Positions 7,256 to 15,177 of a stretch of DNA of 64,000 nt are shown in pieces (within the stretch, counting starts at the first letter, position 1; every line of letters begins with the position of its first letter). Location: positions 1 through 64,000 of the forward strand of contig NZ_RHOP01000012.1 in assembly GCF_003946575.1 (NCBI RefSeq), read 5' to 3'. The notes under the pieces are model-generated. The model did not search any database, had not been told where the DNA came from, and saw only the letters and a program-made list of their open reading frames with translations. This DNA is from Companilactobacillus jidongensis. Its GTDB lineage: Bacteria > Bacillota > Bacilli > Lactobacillales > Lactobacillaceae. A program made the translations under genes and the position numbers.

Positions 7256-7480
7256 ATGAAATATGATTATTCAAGTCTTTCCGGGAAAATTGTTGAGAAG
7301 TATGGAACACAATACAATTTTTCAAGGGCAATGGGATTGTCGGAGAGAACAATCTCATTAAAGCTTAATGATCAAGTATCTTGGAAAGATACCGAAATTG
7401 TAAAAGCAGTAAACTTACTAAATCTAAATGTATCTGAAATACCAAAGTATTTTTTTAAGCAAAAGGTTCACGAATCATGA
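7256..7480 (+). CDS. Cro-like DNA-binding protein, copy 2 (exact duplicate)
   Basis: The same 74 residues, coded by what appears on reading to be identical DNA, offset by exactly 243 bases and including the leader AAAGAGGTGATTTT. Either a very recent tandem duplication or an assembly artefact. Both copies keep full ribosome sites and would be translated from one early mRNA. Confidence 0.88.
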   Translation: MKYDYSSLSGKIVEKYGTQYNFSRAMGLSERTISLKLNDQVSWKDTEIVKAVNLLNLNVSEIPKYFFKQKVHES

Positions 7481-7482
7481 AC
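7466..7482 (+). promoter_or_regulatory. Operator-like site after cro copy 2
   Basis: Same 17-mer as 7223-7239; it encodes the VHES end of the protein. Confidence 0.5.
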
Positions 7483-7515
7483 GTAAGACGATATTTTATA
7501 AGGGATGTGAGATGA

Positions 7516-7686
7516 ATGGAGAAGTTTTTTGATGAATTTAAAAATCCACAACAAAAAAGCTACCTCGGCAAAGGTAGCAAGTTAGTTACATATAGAACTG
7601 ATCAATACGAATTAAAACAATTGTCGATGAAGCGACATGGAGAAATTCAAATTACTTCTGTCGGTTTATATAGTTGTTCTGTGTAG
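7516..7686 (+). CDS. Small early protein, unknown
   Basis: 56 residues starting MEKFFDEF and ending YSCSV. AGGGATGTGAG precedes the ATG. Its end overlaps the 3' end of the opposed gene at 7652 by 35 bases. It is in line with the early operon. No family recognised. Confidence 0.5.
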   Translation: MEKFFDEFKNPQQKSYLGKGSKLVTYRTDQYELKQLSMKRHGEIQITSVGLYSCSV

Positions 7687-8029
7687 AGAAAGCACGCATT
7701 GCCATTAATGCATTTTCATAAGCTTGTGATTTTGTGAATTGTTCCATTTCAAAAGCTTTTATTGGTATTGAAAGACTATTAATGGATGCAGTAATCGCAT
7801 TAGAAACGTTTGTTGGTAAATATACATTTTGCATAGCTTTGCTTGCTGCAGTAATTTCGTTTAAGTACTTGGTTGGAAAGTAAAAAGAAGAAGCAATAGC
7901 TTTTGCTGAATTGGAAAGAGAATTGAGCGCATCAATATTGTAGTACGTACTAGGCAGATTTAAATGTCTAGTTAATTTATCAATATTCTGATATGGATTT
8001 TTGAACTGATCTGATATGGAAGCACACAT
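7652..8029 (-). CDS. Unknown protein read against the early operon
   Basis: About 125 residues, Ala/Ser/Asn-rich with predicted helices (NSAKAIASS, EITAASKAMQ). The ATG at 8029 sits 6 bases after AGGTG and is preferred over an in-frame GTG at 8038. It is the only leftward gene in the early region and so is probably an independent moron. No family recognised. Confidence 0.55.
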   Translation of the reverse strand: MCASISDQFKNPYQNIDKLTRHLNLPSTYYNIDALNSLSNSAKAIASSFYFPTKYLNEITAASKAMQNVYLPTNVSNAITASINSLSIPIKAFEMEQFTKSQAYENALMAMRAFSTQNNYINRQK

Positions 8030-8100
8030 TGTTTTCACCTCGATTATTTTGAATTAATTAAATTATAACAAGAATTTTTATGTGAAAGGCGTTAGAAAAT

Positions 8101-8295
8101 ATGACAGCAAAAAAAATAAAAATACAAGTAGATTTTGAAGATATTGATATTTTGATTAAAAAGCTATCTCAGGCAAATGAATTAGCTTATGAACTGATTT
8201 CAAAAGTTAATTCAATCTCAAATTTAAAGAAAGAATCTCATATATCAGTTTTTAAAAAAGGAGGGATAGTTAATGAATCAGGTAGCGGTTTTTAA
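8101..8295 (+). CDS. Small phage protein, unknown
   Basis: 64 residues, helical and lysine-rich (KIKIQVDFEDIDILIKKL). GAAAGGCG upstream. The 3' end overlaps the antirepressor start by 23 bases, which suggests translational coupling. Confidence 0.6.
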   Translation: MTAKKIKIQVDFEDIDILIKKLSQANELAYELISKVNSISNLKKESHISVFKKGGIVNESGSGF

Positions 8296-9028
8296 CTTTA
8301 AAGGTGTCGGAATCAGAACATTACAAATTAATGATGAACCATGTTTTGTTGGAAATGATGTTGCAAGTATTCTGGGATATTCTCAAACGGCAAAAGCGGT
8401 AAGAGATCACGTTGATAAAGATGACAAAGGGGTGTCCGTTTTGGACACCCCTGGTGGAAAGCAAAGTACAACTGTCATCAATGAATCGGGTTTGTACAGT
8501 TTGATTCTATCTAGTAAGTTACCGACTGCAAAAGAATTTAAGCATTGGATTACCTCAAAAGTTTTACCTTCGATTCGTAAGAATGGATCATATCTAACTG
8601 ATCAAAAAGCTTATGACATAACTCACAATCCTGATTCACTTGCTGAATTGTTACTGCAGGCTGGTAATCAGCTAAAAGAGAAAGATATTCAAATATCAGA
8701 GATGAAACCAAAAGTACTTTTTGCCAATGCAGTTGAGACTAGCGATACAAGTATTCTGGTTGGTGAGTTAGCAAAGTTACTCAATCAGAATGGCGTAGAT
8801 ATCGGTTCTAAGAGGTTGTTCGCATGGTTGCGTAATCATGGTTACTTGATTGCTGGAAATCATTCAGATAGAAATCTACCTACTCAACGATCAATGGATT
8901 TGAAGATATTTGAGATTAAAGAACGTACTTACAACAATCCTGATGGTTCAGTTCGAGTTACTAGAACTCCTAAGGTTACTGGTAAGGGACAGACATACTT
9001 TGTTAATAAATTTTTGAAGGAGGCATAA
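8273..9028 (+). CDS. Phage antirepressor (BRO-N plus KilAC)
   Basis: 251 residues. Residues about 5-110 are a BRO-N domain (CFVGNDVASILGYS, INESGLYSLILSSKLPTAKEFK). Residues about 130-250 are a KilAC/ANT DNA-binding domain (ELAKLLNQNG, RLFAWLRNHGYLI). Such proteins counter the lysogenic repressor or regulate early genes. AAAGGAGGG upstream of the ATG. Confidence 0.93.
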   Translation: MNQVAVFNFKGVGIRTLQINDEPCFVGNDVASILGYSQTAKAVRDHVDKDDKGVSVLDTPGGKQSTTVINESGLYSLILSSKLPTAKEFKHWITSKVLPSIRKNGSYLTDQKAYDITHNPDSLAELLLQAGNQLKEKDIQISEMKPKVLFANAVETSDTSILVGELAKLLNQNGVDIGSKRLFAWLRNHGYLIAGNHSDRNLPTQRSMDLKIFEIKERTYNNPDGSVRVTRTPKVTGKGQTYFVNKFLKEA

Positions 9029-9030
9029 CT

Positions 9031-9174
9031 ATGCATTGGAATTATTCAACATTAAGCACCATTAACTGGTCTGTATTGATGATTGGATCAGGAATGTTAG
9101 TTACTTATTTATTAATGAAATATAAATCAATAAGAGGAATCATTAAGAATATTACTGATTTCAATATCAAGTGA
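9031..9174 (+). CDS. Single-pass membrane microprotein
   Basis: 47 residues with one hydrophobic helix (about 13-31, WSVLMIGSGMLVTYLLM), then a basic tail. GAAGGAGG upstream. Located between antirepressor and DUF771-like gene. Function unknown. Confidence 0.6.
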   Translation: MHWNYSTLSTINWSVLMIGSGMLVTYLLMKYKSIRGIIKNITDFNIK

Positions 9175-9183
9175 GGTGTAAAT

Positions 9184-9507
9184 ATGCAAGAAATTCAAGA
9201 CAAGCCTTTTATGGCGGAGGTTCATCTACCTGATGACTTAATCAGATCAATCGTATTGAATGAAGTTCGTGATGCTAAGGTTCAGCCCTTGTATCTGTCA
9301 TTCAAAGAAGTGGCAAAAATTAGTGGTCTGCATGAAAAAAGATTGCATGCTACTTTGAGATATTTTGAGGAATTATTAGATGCTAGAAAAGGCGGACCGG
9401 TATTCTATCCAGTCAATGGTCAAGGGTACAAGATTGATTATCAAACCTTTTGTAAATTCTGCAGGAAGCACACTGAGGCAATTTGGAATTTAGAAATACC
9501 GAAATAA
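9184..9507 (+). CDS. DUF771-like phage protein
   Basis: 107 residues. The block LDARKGGPVFYPVNGQGY resembles the DUF771 family of small proteins in the early operons of Gram-positive phages (recalled). Residues about 36-60 (FKEVAKISGLHEKRL) could be a helix-turn-helix. Start ATG after GTGAGGTG. Confidence 0.65.
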   Translation: MQEIQDKPFMAEVHLPDDLIRSIVLNEVRDAKVQPLYLSFKEVAKISGLHEKRLHATLRYFEELLDARKGGPVFYPVNGQGYKIDYQTFCKFCRKHTEAIWNLEIPK

Positions 9508-9521
9508 AAGGAGAAATTAAT

Positions 9522-9758
9522 ATGCATGATCTTATTCAATTACGTGAGACGGTACCAGCTGCTAAGCATGACAAGGAACTAAGACTGTTGTCTGACAGAA
9601 TACTAAGGGAAATTAGTTATGGCAGCACAAGTTTTAAGAAGAGATTGTCATTCAAGTTGAACGATGAAGAGTTGGCATCATTGGATGCCGCAAATGTTGG
9701 TGTATCACTGACAGATGAAGAATCAGAGTCATTTGTTTACTACTTCTTTATAAGTTAG
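9522..9758 (+). CDS. Small acidic phage protein, unknown
   Basis: 78 residues starting MHDLIQLRE. This ATG is preferred over the in-frame one at 9483 because AAAAGGAG lies 8 bases upstream. No family recognised. Confidence 0.6.
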   Translation: MHDLIQLRETVPAAKHDKELRLLSDRILREISYGSTSFKKRLSFKLNDEELASLDAANVGVSLTDEESESFVYYFFIS

Positions 9759-9766
9759 GTGATGTC

Positions 9767-9841
9767 ATGTTCGGAAGATTAGTTATATATGCGATAGGCA
9801 TTATAGTGCTATATACGTTTTACAAAGATTTAGGGAGGTGA
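9767..9841 (+). CDS. 24-residue membrane microprotein
   Basis: MFGRLVIYAIGIIVLYTFYK is almost entirely one hydrophobic helix. GTTAGGTGATG precedes the ATG, and the coding end (TTAGGGAGGTGA) provides the ribosome site of the next gene. Function unknown. Confidence 0.45.
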   Translation: MFGRLVIYAIGIIVLYTFYKDLGR

Positions 9842-9845
9842 TCAA

Positions 9846-10004
9846 TTGAGTGATCCAGAATTAACCAAGCTGATTGATTTAGCAATTGAATTTGAGCACA
9901 AAAAAATCCTGGCTAGGATATTTCCTACCAGGAATCACATTCATAACTTTATTGAATCAGCTAATAGACTAAGTGAATTTAAAAAGTCACTGTCATGCAA
10001 CTGA
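9846..10004 (+). CDS. Small phage protein, TTG start
   Basis: 52 residues (SDPELTKLIDLAIEFEHKK...). TTG start directly after GGGAGGTGATCAA, a context also seen before the TTG-started gene at 33255. The coding region contains a stem TCCTGG/CCAGGA (9908-9934). No family recognised. Confidence 0.5.
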   Translation: MSDPELTKLIDLAIEFEHKKILARIFPTRNHIHNFIESANRLSEFKKSLSCN

Positions 10005-10019
10005 CAATGACCAAATCAA

Positions 10020-10080
10020 GGCTGAGGACGTGTATACCTCAAACACTAGAACACGTGTTTATTATACTACGTTCTCAGCC
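10020..10080 (+). repeat. Nested inverted repeat before the rep gene
   Basis: Outer arms GGCTGAGGACGT (10020-10031) and ACGTTCTCAGCC (10069-10080) pair over 12 positions. Inside lie AAACAC/GTGTTT and the perfect palindrome AACACGTGTT. It sits just upstream of the replication gene and could be an origin element or an RNA structure. Confidence 0.5.
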
Positions 10081-10114
10081 ATCTATACAACAATTGAAAG
10101 CTATGGTGATTGAG

Positions 10115-10972
10115 ATGACTGAAGAATTAAAAAGAGACTTTAAGGGTATATGGATTCCTAGGGAACTTTGGGAAGATGAGAATATGACCAAGATGGAGAT
10201 GCTGCTATTCGTTGAACTAGACAGCTTATCAAGTTATGAAAAGGGATGTTTTGCTAGTAACAAGTATCTTTCTAAATTCTTACACGTTAGTTCATCACGT
10301 ATTTCCCAGTTAATATCTAGTTTGGCTGAAAAGAAATATATAAAGGTCAAATTGATATATGCAAAGGACAATCCTAAGCAGGTGATCAAAAGAGAAATTT
10401 ACCCTATTAATTATCTAAACAGGGTAGTTAATAAATTAAGCGACCCTACTGAGAATACTAAAAACCCCTACTTAGAAAATTGCGAGGATAGTGTACCAGG
10501 TTTAGTGAACCATGTTAGTAATAAAGATATTGTCGAGCAAGCTCAACCAGATATCCCTTATCAACAAATAATTGATTATCTCAACGAGAAGACTTCAAAA
10601 CAATTTAAGAACTCTAAGTCTAATCAAAAATATATCAAATTGAGAATCGATGATGGATTTGATGTTGATGATTTCAAGTCGGTGATTGATAACATGATTG
10701 TCGTTTGGCTTAATGATCCGAAGATGAATAAGTATTTGAGACCTAGAACTTTGTTTGCTGATAAGTTTGAGGATTACTTAAATAGCAGGCCTGTGCCTAA
10801 ATCTAGTCATAGTAATAAGCATAGACATGTTGAACAAGGAACTGATTGGAATAAATACAATTCTGAAGAGGACAACCTGACTGATGCTGAAAAGGAAGCA
10901 GAAACATTGAGATTGCAGGAAAGGCTTCGAAGAATGAGAAAAGAAAGAGGAAGTAAGGCGGTTAAACAATGA
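10115..10972 (+). CDS. Phage replication initiation protein (Phg_2220_C type)
   Basis: About 285 residues. The N-terminal half is a winged-helix domain ([20 protein letters not shown]). The C-terminal part ([31 protein letters not shown]) matches the conserved C-terminal domain of phage replisome organisers. It likely binds the phage origin and recruits helicase. The start at 10115 is chosen because GGTGA lies just upstream; the frame is open to 9995. Its last 4 bases overlap the ssb start. Confidence 0.88.
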   Translation: MTEELKRDFKGIWIPRELWEDENMTKMEMLLFVELDSLSSYEKGCFASNKYLSKFLHVSSSRISQLISSLAEKKYIKVKLIYAKDNPKQVIKREIYPINYLNRVVNKLSDPTENTKNPYLENCEDSVPGLVNHVSNKDIVEQAQPDIPYQQIIDYLNEKTSKQFKNSKSNQKYIKLRIDDGFDVDDFKSVIDNMIVVWLNDPKMNKYLRPRTLFADKFEDYLNSRPVPKSSHSNKHRHVEQGTDWNKYNSEEDNLTDAEKEAETLRLQERLRRMRKERGSKAVKQ

Positions 10973-11487
10973 TTAATAGAGCTGTATTGGTTGGCAGATT
11001 AACAAGGAATGCTGAATTACGTTATACGTCGTCTGGTCAAGCTGTCACAAGTTTTACGCTTGCTGTTAATAGACAATTTACGAATGCTAAGGGTGAACGT
11101 GAAGCTGATTTTATCAACTGTGTAATCTGGCGTAAAGCTGCAGAGAATTTTGCTAATTTCACTAGTAAAGGATCACTTGTTGGTATTGATGGACGTATTC
11201 AGACACGTAGTTATGAAAATCAGCAAGGGCAAAGAGTTTATGTGACTGAGGTCGTATCAGAGAAGTTCTCTTTGCTTGAATCAAAAGCTGAAAAGGCTAC
11301 ACGTGAATCTAATTCTAATCAACAAAATTCAAATAATGCACCTGCAGCAAGCAATTCTAAGTCTGATGACGTTTCAGAGCCATATGACTATGATTACGAG
11401 CATAAGAATGGAATTAGCAATGGCAATGATCCATTTGCTGATACAAGCAAACCAATTGATATATCGGATGATGATTTGCCATTTTAA
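10969..11487 (+). CDS. ssb: Single-stranded DNA-binding protein
   Basis: 172 residues. OB-fold at about 1-105 ([35 protein letters not shown]), then an Asn/Ser-rich linker and the acidic tip DISDDDLPF that binds partner proteins. Normal length for Lactobacillales SSB. Overlaps the rep stop codon. Confidence 0.97.
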   Translation: MINRAVLVGRLTRNAELRYTSSGQAVTSFTLAVNRQFTNAKGEREADFINCVIWRKAAENFANFTSKGSLVGIDGRIQTRSYENQQGQRVYVTEVVSEKFSLLESKAEKATRESNSNQQNSNNAPAASNSKSDDVSEPYDYDYEHKNGISNGNDPFADTSKPIDISDDDLPF

Positions 11488-11505
11488 ATTTAGGGGGAAA
11501 TAAAA

Positions 11506-11952
11506 ATGATTGACACATTAAGTTTATATGATTTAAACGATATTAAAAATTACGCTGAAGCATATGGTTCTTATACAAATGTTTCAGGACTAGAAGTCTT
11601 ATTGGGTATTGATACCGGAATGAGATTTACTGAATTAGACAATTTAACTTGGGAGGATGTTGATCTAATAAATTGTAGTGTTCGTATTATTAATAAGATT
11701 GGCATTAAGAGAATTCCCTTTAACGAAAGCATAGGATTGAAACTTCAAGATTTGAAAAGTAAGCAGCGTGTTAACTATTCAAAACATGGATATGTACCTG
11801 AAACTAATTATGTATTCATAAATAGTAAATTGCAAAAGCCAACATTGATTAGTGTTGAAAGCTTTATTTCTAAATCTTTAGATAATGATGATCTCGTATC
11901 TTTTAAGAAACTCAGAGATTCGGTATTACTAAAGGAGGATAGTAATGATTGA
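11506..11952 (+). CDS. Partial tyrosine-recombinase-like protein
   Basis: 148 residues. LLGIDTGMRFTELDNLTWEDVD matches the first catalytic box of tyrosine recombinases (Arg in GMRF.EL.NL.W.D). A later VSFKKLRDSVLL may be a relic of the HxLRH box. There is no N-terminal core-binding domain, no clear second His and no nucleophile Tyr, so it is unlikely to recombine DNA alone. It lies in the replication module between ssb and a nuclease-like gene. AGGGGGAAATAAAA precedes the ATG. Confidence 0.65.
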   Translation: MIDTLSLYDLNDIKNYAEAYGSYTNVSGLEVLLGIDTGMRFTELDNLTWEDVDLINCSVRIINKIGIKRIPFNESIGLKLQDLKSKQRVNYSKHGYVPETNYVFINSKLQKPTLISVESFISKSLDNDDLVSFKKLRDSVLLKEDSND

Positions 11953-12412
11953 TAGGCCTGATATAACAGAGAAATTAAGTAAGCTAGTTGAGAAGCGATT
12001 AAATTCACAAAATTCTTATTGGGCATCAGAAGTTAATTTTGATAAGAATACCGAGAACGAGCGTCGTGTTGATTTTGTGGGTTTTAAACCATATTCATTT
12101 AACGGTGTATTGGAGACAACCTGTGTTGAGCTTGGTACTTTTACATGTTACGAAATTAAATCTTGTATGGGTGATTTTAAATCCGGTCATGGACTGTCAT
12201 TTTATGGCGATGAAAACTATTTGGTTACAACTCAAGAATTTGCTGATGAGTTACGAAATAAGATGATGTTACCTAAAAGAGTTAACGCAATCCTCTGTCC
12301 TGACAAAGGATGGTCAAAGCTATACATGAAGTTTGATTTAAGAAATCCAGAAATTCATAGATCAAGATCAGCAAGTGAAATGTTATGGGATATCGCTCAG
12401 TTACATAAGTGA
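11945..12412 (+). CDS. PD-(D/E)XK nuclease-like protein
   Basis: 155 residues. RRVDFVGFKPY followed by CYEIKSCMGDFKSGHG gives the D...ExK arrangement of PD-(D/E)XK nucleases, as in MmcB-type repair proteins or phage resolvases. Probably a DNA-processing enzyme of the replication module. The start overlaps the upstream gene by 8 bases, with AAAGGAGG before it. Confidence 0.6.
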   Translation: MIDRPDITEKLSKLVEKRLNSQNSYWASEVNFDKNTENERRVDFVGFKPYSFNGVLETTCVELGTFTCYEIKSCMGDFKSGHGLSFYGDENYLVTTQEFADELRNKMMLPKRVNAILCPDKGWSKLYMKFDLRNPEIHRSRSASEMLWDIAQLHK

Positions 12413-12454
12413 TTTTTATGTTTCGACCAGTTAAAAAAATGGAGTGAGAAAAAT

Positions 12455-12667
12455 ATGGGAAACGTGAAAATACATTGGTATAAATTTTACTTTTTAAATG
12501 AAATATCCCCTGTGGTAATAGCTCTGAGTAATGATATGGAAGAGATTGTTAGGCTACTTCAAAGTGATATGGTTCTCTGGGTTCGTGGGAGTGACCAGTA
12601 TCCATCTGCTGCAATATGCATGAAGTACGTGGTATATGCGGTTGAAGTTGACGGTGATGAAAAATGA
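12455..12667 (+). CDS. Small phage protein, unknown
   Basis: 70 residues, starting MGNVKIHWYKFYF, mixed beta-like pattern. GGAGTGAG upstream. Overlaps the methyltransferase start by 4 bases (ATGA). No family recognised. Confidence 0.6.
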   Translation: MGNVKIHWYKFYFLNEISPVVIALSNDMEEIVRLLQSDMVLWVRGSDQYPSAAICMKYVVYAVEVDGDEK

Positions 12668-13143
12668 ATAGTGAATCGCTAATTTTAGATGCTTGCTGTG
12701 GATCAAGAATGTTCTGGTACGACAAAAATAATAAAGACACTTTGTTTATTGATAATCGAAAATTAGAAACAACTTTAAGCGATGGACGTAGATTAATTGT
12801 TAATCCAAATAAGTTAGCGGATTTCAGGCATTTACCGTTTGAAAATAAATCCTTTTACATGGTTGTTTTTGATCCGCCGCATCTATTACATGCAGGAGCA
12901 AATTCGTGGTTAGCACAGAAGTACGGTGTACTTGATGAAGATACATGGAAGCAAGATTTGAAGTCAGGTTTTGATGAATGTATGAGGGTTCTCAAGACCC
13001 ATGGAACTTTAATTTTTAAATGGAATACAGAGCAGATATCAATGGCTAAGATTTGGAAAGTATTTGGTCGAGAACCATTGTTTGGAGATAGAAGATCTAA
13101 GACAAGATGGTCTGTATTCATGAAGGAGGAAAATAATGACTAA
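12664..13143 (+). CDS. Phage SAM-dependent DNA methyltransferase
   Basis: 159 residues. LILDACCGSRMFWYD is the SAM-binding motif I and VVFDPPHLLHAG the catalytic DPPY-type motif IV, here DPPH. The small size is typical of phage orphan methyltransferases that modify phage DNA against restriction. Coupled to the genes on both sides by short overlaps. Confidence 0.82.
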   Translation: MNSESLILDACCGSRMFWYDKNNKDTLFIDNRKLETTLSDGRRLIVNPNKLADFRHLPFENKSFYMVVFDPPHLLHAGANSWLAQKYGVLDEDTWKQDLKSGFDECMRVLKTHGTLIFKWNTEQISMAKIWKVFGREPLFGDRRSKTRWSVFMKEENND

Positions 13144-13288
13144 AAATAAAAAATTAATTAATTTTGATTTAACTGAAATTGGTGATGGTGGTGCTTGGAA
13201 GAACGAGGCTATGAACTCAGTAGCAACATACCTAGAGGATAACTTTGCCGAAGAAGTTGAATCAAAACACGTCGTTGTTATTTCGTAG
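13136..13288 (+). CDS. Small acidic phage protein, unknown
   Basis: 50 residues (MTKNKKLINFDLTEIGDGGA..., ending VVVIS). AAGGAGG lies 7 bases before the ATG; overlaps the methyltransferase stop by 8 bases. No family recognised. Confidence 0.55.
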   Translation: MTKNKKLINFDLTEIGDGGAWKNEAMNSVATYLEDNFAEEVESKHVVVIS

Positions 13289-13297
13289 GTTATTGTT

Positions 13298-13558
13298 ATG
13301 AAGAAATTTGAACTGATAGGAACATATCAAGCCACTAGCAATTGGCCTAAGCGAAGGAACCATATATTTCAAGTTAGTCGTGCCGTTAGAGATTCCATGG
13401 CTATCAGCAGACGAAGCATTTACCTAGTTGGATCTAATTCAGTTCAGCTGCTTGATAAAACCACAGAAAACAAAAATGACATGTACGAATACAAGTCATC
13501 AGAAGAATTTCATATGATGTTGGAATTAGGGATGTTGATTGAATTGAAAAGTTATTAA
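13298..13558 (+). CDS. Small phage protein, unknown
   Basis: 86 residues starting MKKFELIGTYQATSNWPKR. Follows the previous stop after 9 bases, with GTAGGT as a weak ribosome site. No family recognised. Confidence 0.55.
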   Translation: MKKFELIGTYQATSNWPKRRNHIFQVSRAVRDSMAISRRSIYLVGSNSVQLLDKTTENKNDMYEYKSSEEFHMMLELGMLIELKSY

Positions 13559-13573
13559 TCATGAGGTGAAATA

Positions 13574-13795
13574 GTGAATAAGTTTAGAGTGCAATTACCA
13601 GGGAAATTTGTAAATTTGAGATTTGGACAAGATTATTATGCATTAGATAAAAAAAATAAGGAATTGTGTGTCGTTGGAATTGAAGCACCTGATCGAATTG
13701 CTAAAAGATATAATTTCGAATTTGATGAGGAACTTGCTAAAGAATATGGAATTGATGAGTTACCTAGAGTTTATGAGGTTGATCAAGATGTTTAA
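13574..13795 (+). CDS. Small phage protein, GTG start
   Basis: 73 residues, acidic C-terminal half (FEFDEELAKEYGIDELP). GTG start after ATGAGGTGAAATA. Overlaps the zinc-finger gene by 8 bases. No family recognised. Confidence 0.55.
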   Translation: MNKFRVQLPGKFVNLRFGQDYYALDKKNKELCVVGIEAPDRIAKRYNFEFDEELAKEYGIDELPRVYEVDQDV

Positions 13796-13925
13796 TAAAA
13801 AGCATATTTGTTATATGTGTGGTGAGAAGGCAGACTTCAGAATGAGTAATGGTAAGGATATTTGTAATAAGTGTTATATGTTCTATATGAGTATTGGATA
13901 TTTTGATTCTGAGAGGGGAAAATAG
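13788..13925 (+). CDS. Four-cysteine zinc-finger microprotein
   Basis: 45 residues. CYMCGEK and CNKCYMF give two CxxC knuckles spaced for one zinc. The ATG overlaps the preceding gene. Likely a nucleic-acid-binding or structural phage protein; target unknown. Confidence 0.6.
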   Translation: MFNKKHICYMCGEKADFRMSNGKDICNKCYMFYMSIGYFDSERGK

Positions 13926-14077
13926 TGGGATTAAATAACTGGAAAGACTATAAATCAAAGAAAAAGCGAATTATAAAGAAGAATCGTATAAAAAGTACTT
14001 TGTGGATTGGTAATGCTAGAGGTCCTTCTAAAAAGCAAATGATGGAAGAAATGGCAAAGAGAGATAATTTTAGATGA
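13925..14077 (+). CDS. Basic phage microprotein, GTG start
   Basis: 50 residues, very basic (YKSKKKRIIKKNRIKS). The GTG shares its first base with the previous TAG stop, and its own end overlaps the next ATG by 4 bases. AGAGGGG upstream. Function unknown. Confidence 0.5.
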   Translation: MGLNNWKDYKSKKKRIIKKNRIKSTLWIGNARGPSKKQMMEEMAKRDNFR

Positions 14078-14256
14078 AATATATTTCTGAAATATCTAAT
14101 ATCGTGATTATTGTTTTACTATTGTCAACTCTTATTGCTGACATTAAATTGTATTTCAAAATGAAAAAGTCCATTGCATTGGATAAGATGTATCTAGACT
14201 GCTATGAAGAATATGTAGAGGTTAATTCTAAAATATTACACGAATTATCTAAGTAA
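14074..14256 (+). CDS. Single-pass membrane phage protein
   Basis: 60 residues. Hydrophobic helix at about 8-26 (SNIVIIVLLLSTLIADI), then a charged cytoplasmic tail. Coupled to the upstream gene by an ATGA overlap. Function unknown. Confidence 0.6.
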   Translation: MKYISEISNIVIIVLLLSTLIADIKLYFKMKKSIALDKMYLDCYEEYVEVNSKILHELSK

Positions 14257-14293
14257 GAAGTATTGCAAAAGGGATATTTGGGAGGACAGTATT

Positions 14294-14806
14294 TTGGACG
14301 AAGAAATAATCAAAAGAATCGTAAAGAAAACATTGGATGAGGAAAGTCGAAAGAACAAGAAGTCATCTAATGAGTTGAGGGACTGGAAATTACATAATAC
14401 TAAACTGCTGCTTGAAAACTACCACATTTTGAACAGCCACGTGCATGATATTAATTCAACGGTGGATAACTATCTTAGTAGTATATTTGATCCTGATGAT
14501 CTTAGATTGAAGTCAGTCATCAAGTACAAGTTAAAGACTAGAGAAATGATGCATTACATCAATGCTCAGTTGATTGCTTATGAAATCTACTGTGATAAAG
14601 ATGGGGATGCTGCTAAAAGAAGGTTCGAAGTTTTGAAAATGTACTATATTGACCCTTTTTCAAAACACAAACCAACCATTACAGATATTGCTAATATTCA
14701 GCATTCGTCTGAAAGAACCGTTAAACGGGATCTTGAGACATCCAGAGAGGAGTTCTCAACGTTTTTATTTGGTATTGCAGGTATTGGATCACTAAGTTCA
14801 AAATGA
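14294..14806 (+). CDS. ArpU-like late transcription regulator
   Basis: 170 residues with a C-terminal sigma-70 region 4-like helix-turn-helix (TITDIANIQHSSERTVKRDL). Position at the end of the early operon, just before HNH and terminase, matches ArpU/RinA-type activators of the late operon. TTG start preceded by GGGAGGA. The non-coding region downstream may hold its target promoter. Confidence 0.8.
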   Translation: MDEEIIKRIVKKTLDEESRKNKKSSNELRDWKLHNTKLLLENYHILNSHVHDINSTVDNYLSSIFDPDDLRLKSVIKYKLKTREMMHYINAQLIAYEIYCDKDGDAAKRRFEVLKMYYIDPFSKHKPTITDIANIQHSSERTVKRDLETSREEFSTFLFGIAGIGSLSSK

Positions 14807-14874
14807 CCCTTTCTTGTCCTTTTTGTGCAGTTAGCTAGGTGTTAATATAGTAGTGTAAAATAAAAGTTTGTTTC

Positions 14875-14904
14875 AAGGGATGTCAATTTATGGCATCCCT
14901 TTTG
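14875..14904 (+). terminator. Terminator of the early operon
   Basis: AAGGGATG (14875-14882) pairs with CATCCCTT (14894-14901), followed by TTT. It ends transcription from the early region or attenuates the late transcript. Confidence 0.7.
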
Positions 14905-14911
14905 TTATATC

Positions 14912-15024
14912 GTGAGAGCCGGGAGTTAGTTGATCAATGTGGTGTTAGTCATTGTAATTCCTCCTCTAAATTATATTTGCTGCTAATTGTTTACTTCTTT
15001 CAGGTTCGACTCCTGATTCTCACA
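14912..15024 (+). other. tRNA-like structure 1 (degenerate or enlarged)
   Basis: Seven-pair acceptor GTGAGAG (14912-14918) with TTCTCAC (15017-15023), next to a perfect T-arm TCAGG-TTCGACT-CCTGA. A possible anticodon stem CAATG/CATTG encloses TGGTGTTAGT. The total of about 112 bases is too long for a normal tRNA, so this is a decayed tRNA or an unusual tRNA-like RNA. Confidence 0.5.
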
Positions 15025-15059
15025 TTGGCACGTTTGATAAATATCCAGAATATGCAGCG

Positions 15060-15131
15060 GATGTTTAGAACAAAAAGCGATTGTAGTTGTCGGATCTTAT
15101 AACCGAATCGGAGCATATTTCTTAAACATCA
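15060..15131 (+). other. tRNA-sized hairpin structure 2
   Basis: GATGTTT (15060-15066) pairs perfectly with AAACATC (15124-15130), a 72-base span of tRNA size. An internal arm TCGG...CCGA encloses ATCTTATAA. No TTCGAAT T-loop is present, so this may be a decayed tRNA or a chance structure. Confidence 0.3.
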
Positions 15132-15177
15132 TGGGCCATGCAATCATTCACCGAGCTTGCGTTCATAGGTGATATAT

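Noticed and set aside
9908-9934. Hairpin TCCTGG/CCAGGA as a terminator
   Set aside because: It lies inside a small coding region and lacks a T-run.
14890-15102. Rightward ORF of 70 codons overlapping the tRNA-like array
   Set aside because: No ribosome site, composition unlike protein, and it runs through the paired tRNA-like elements.
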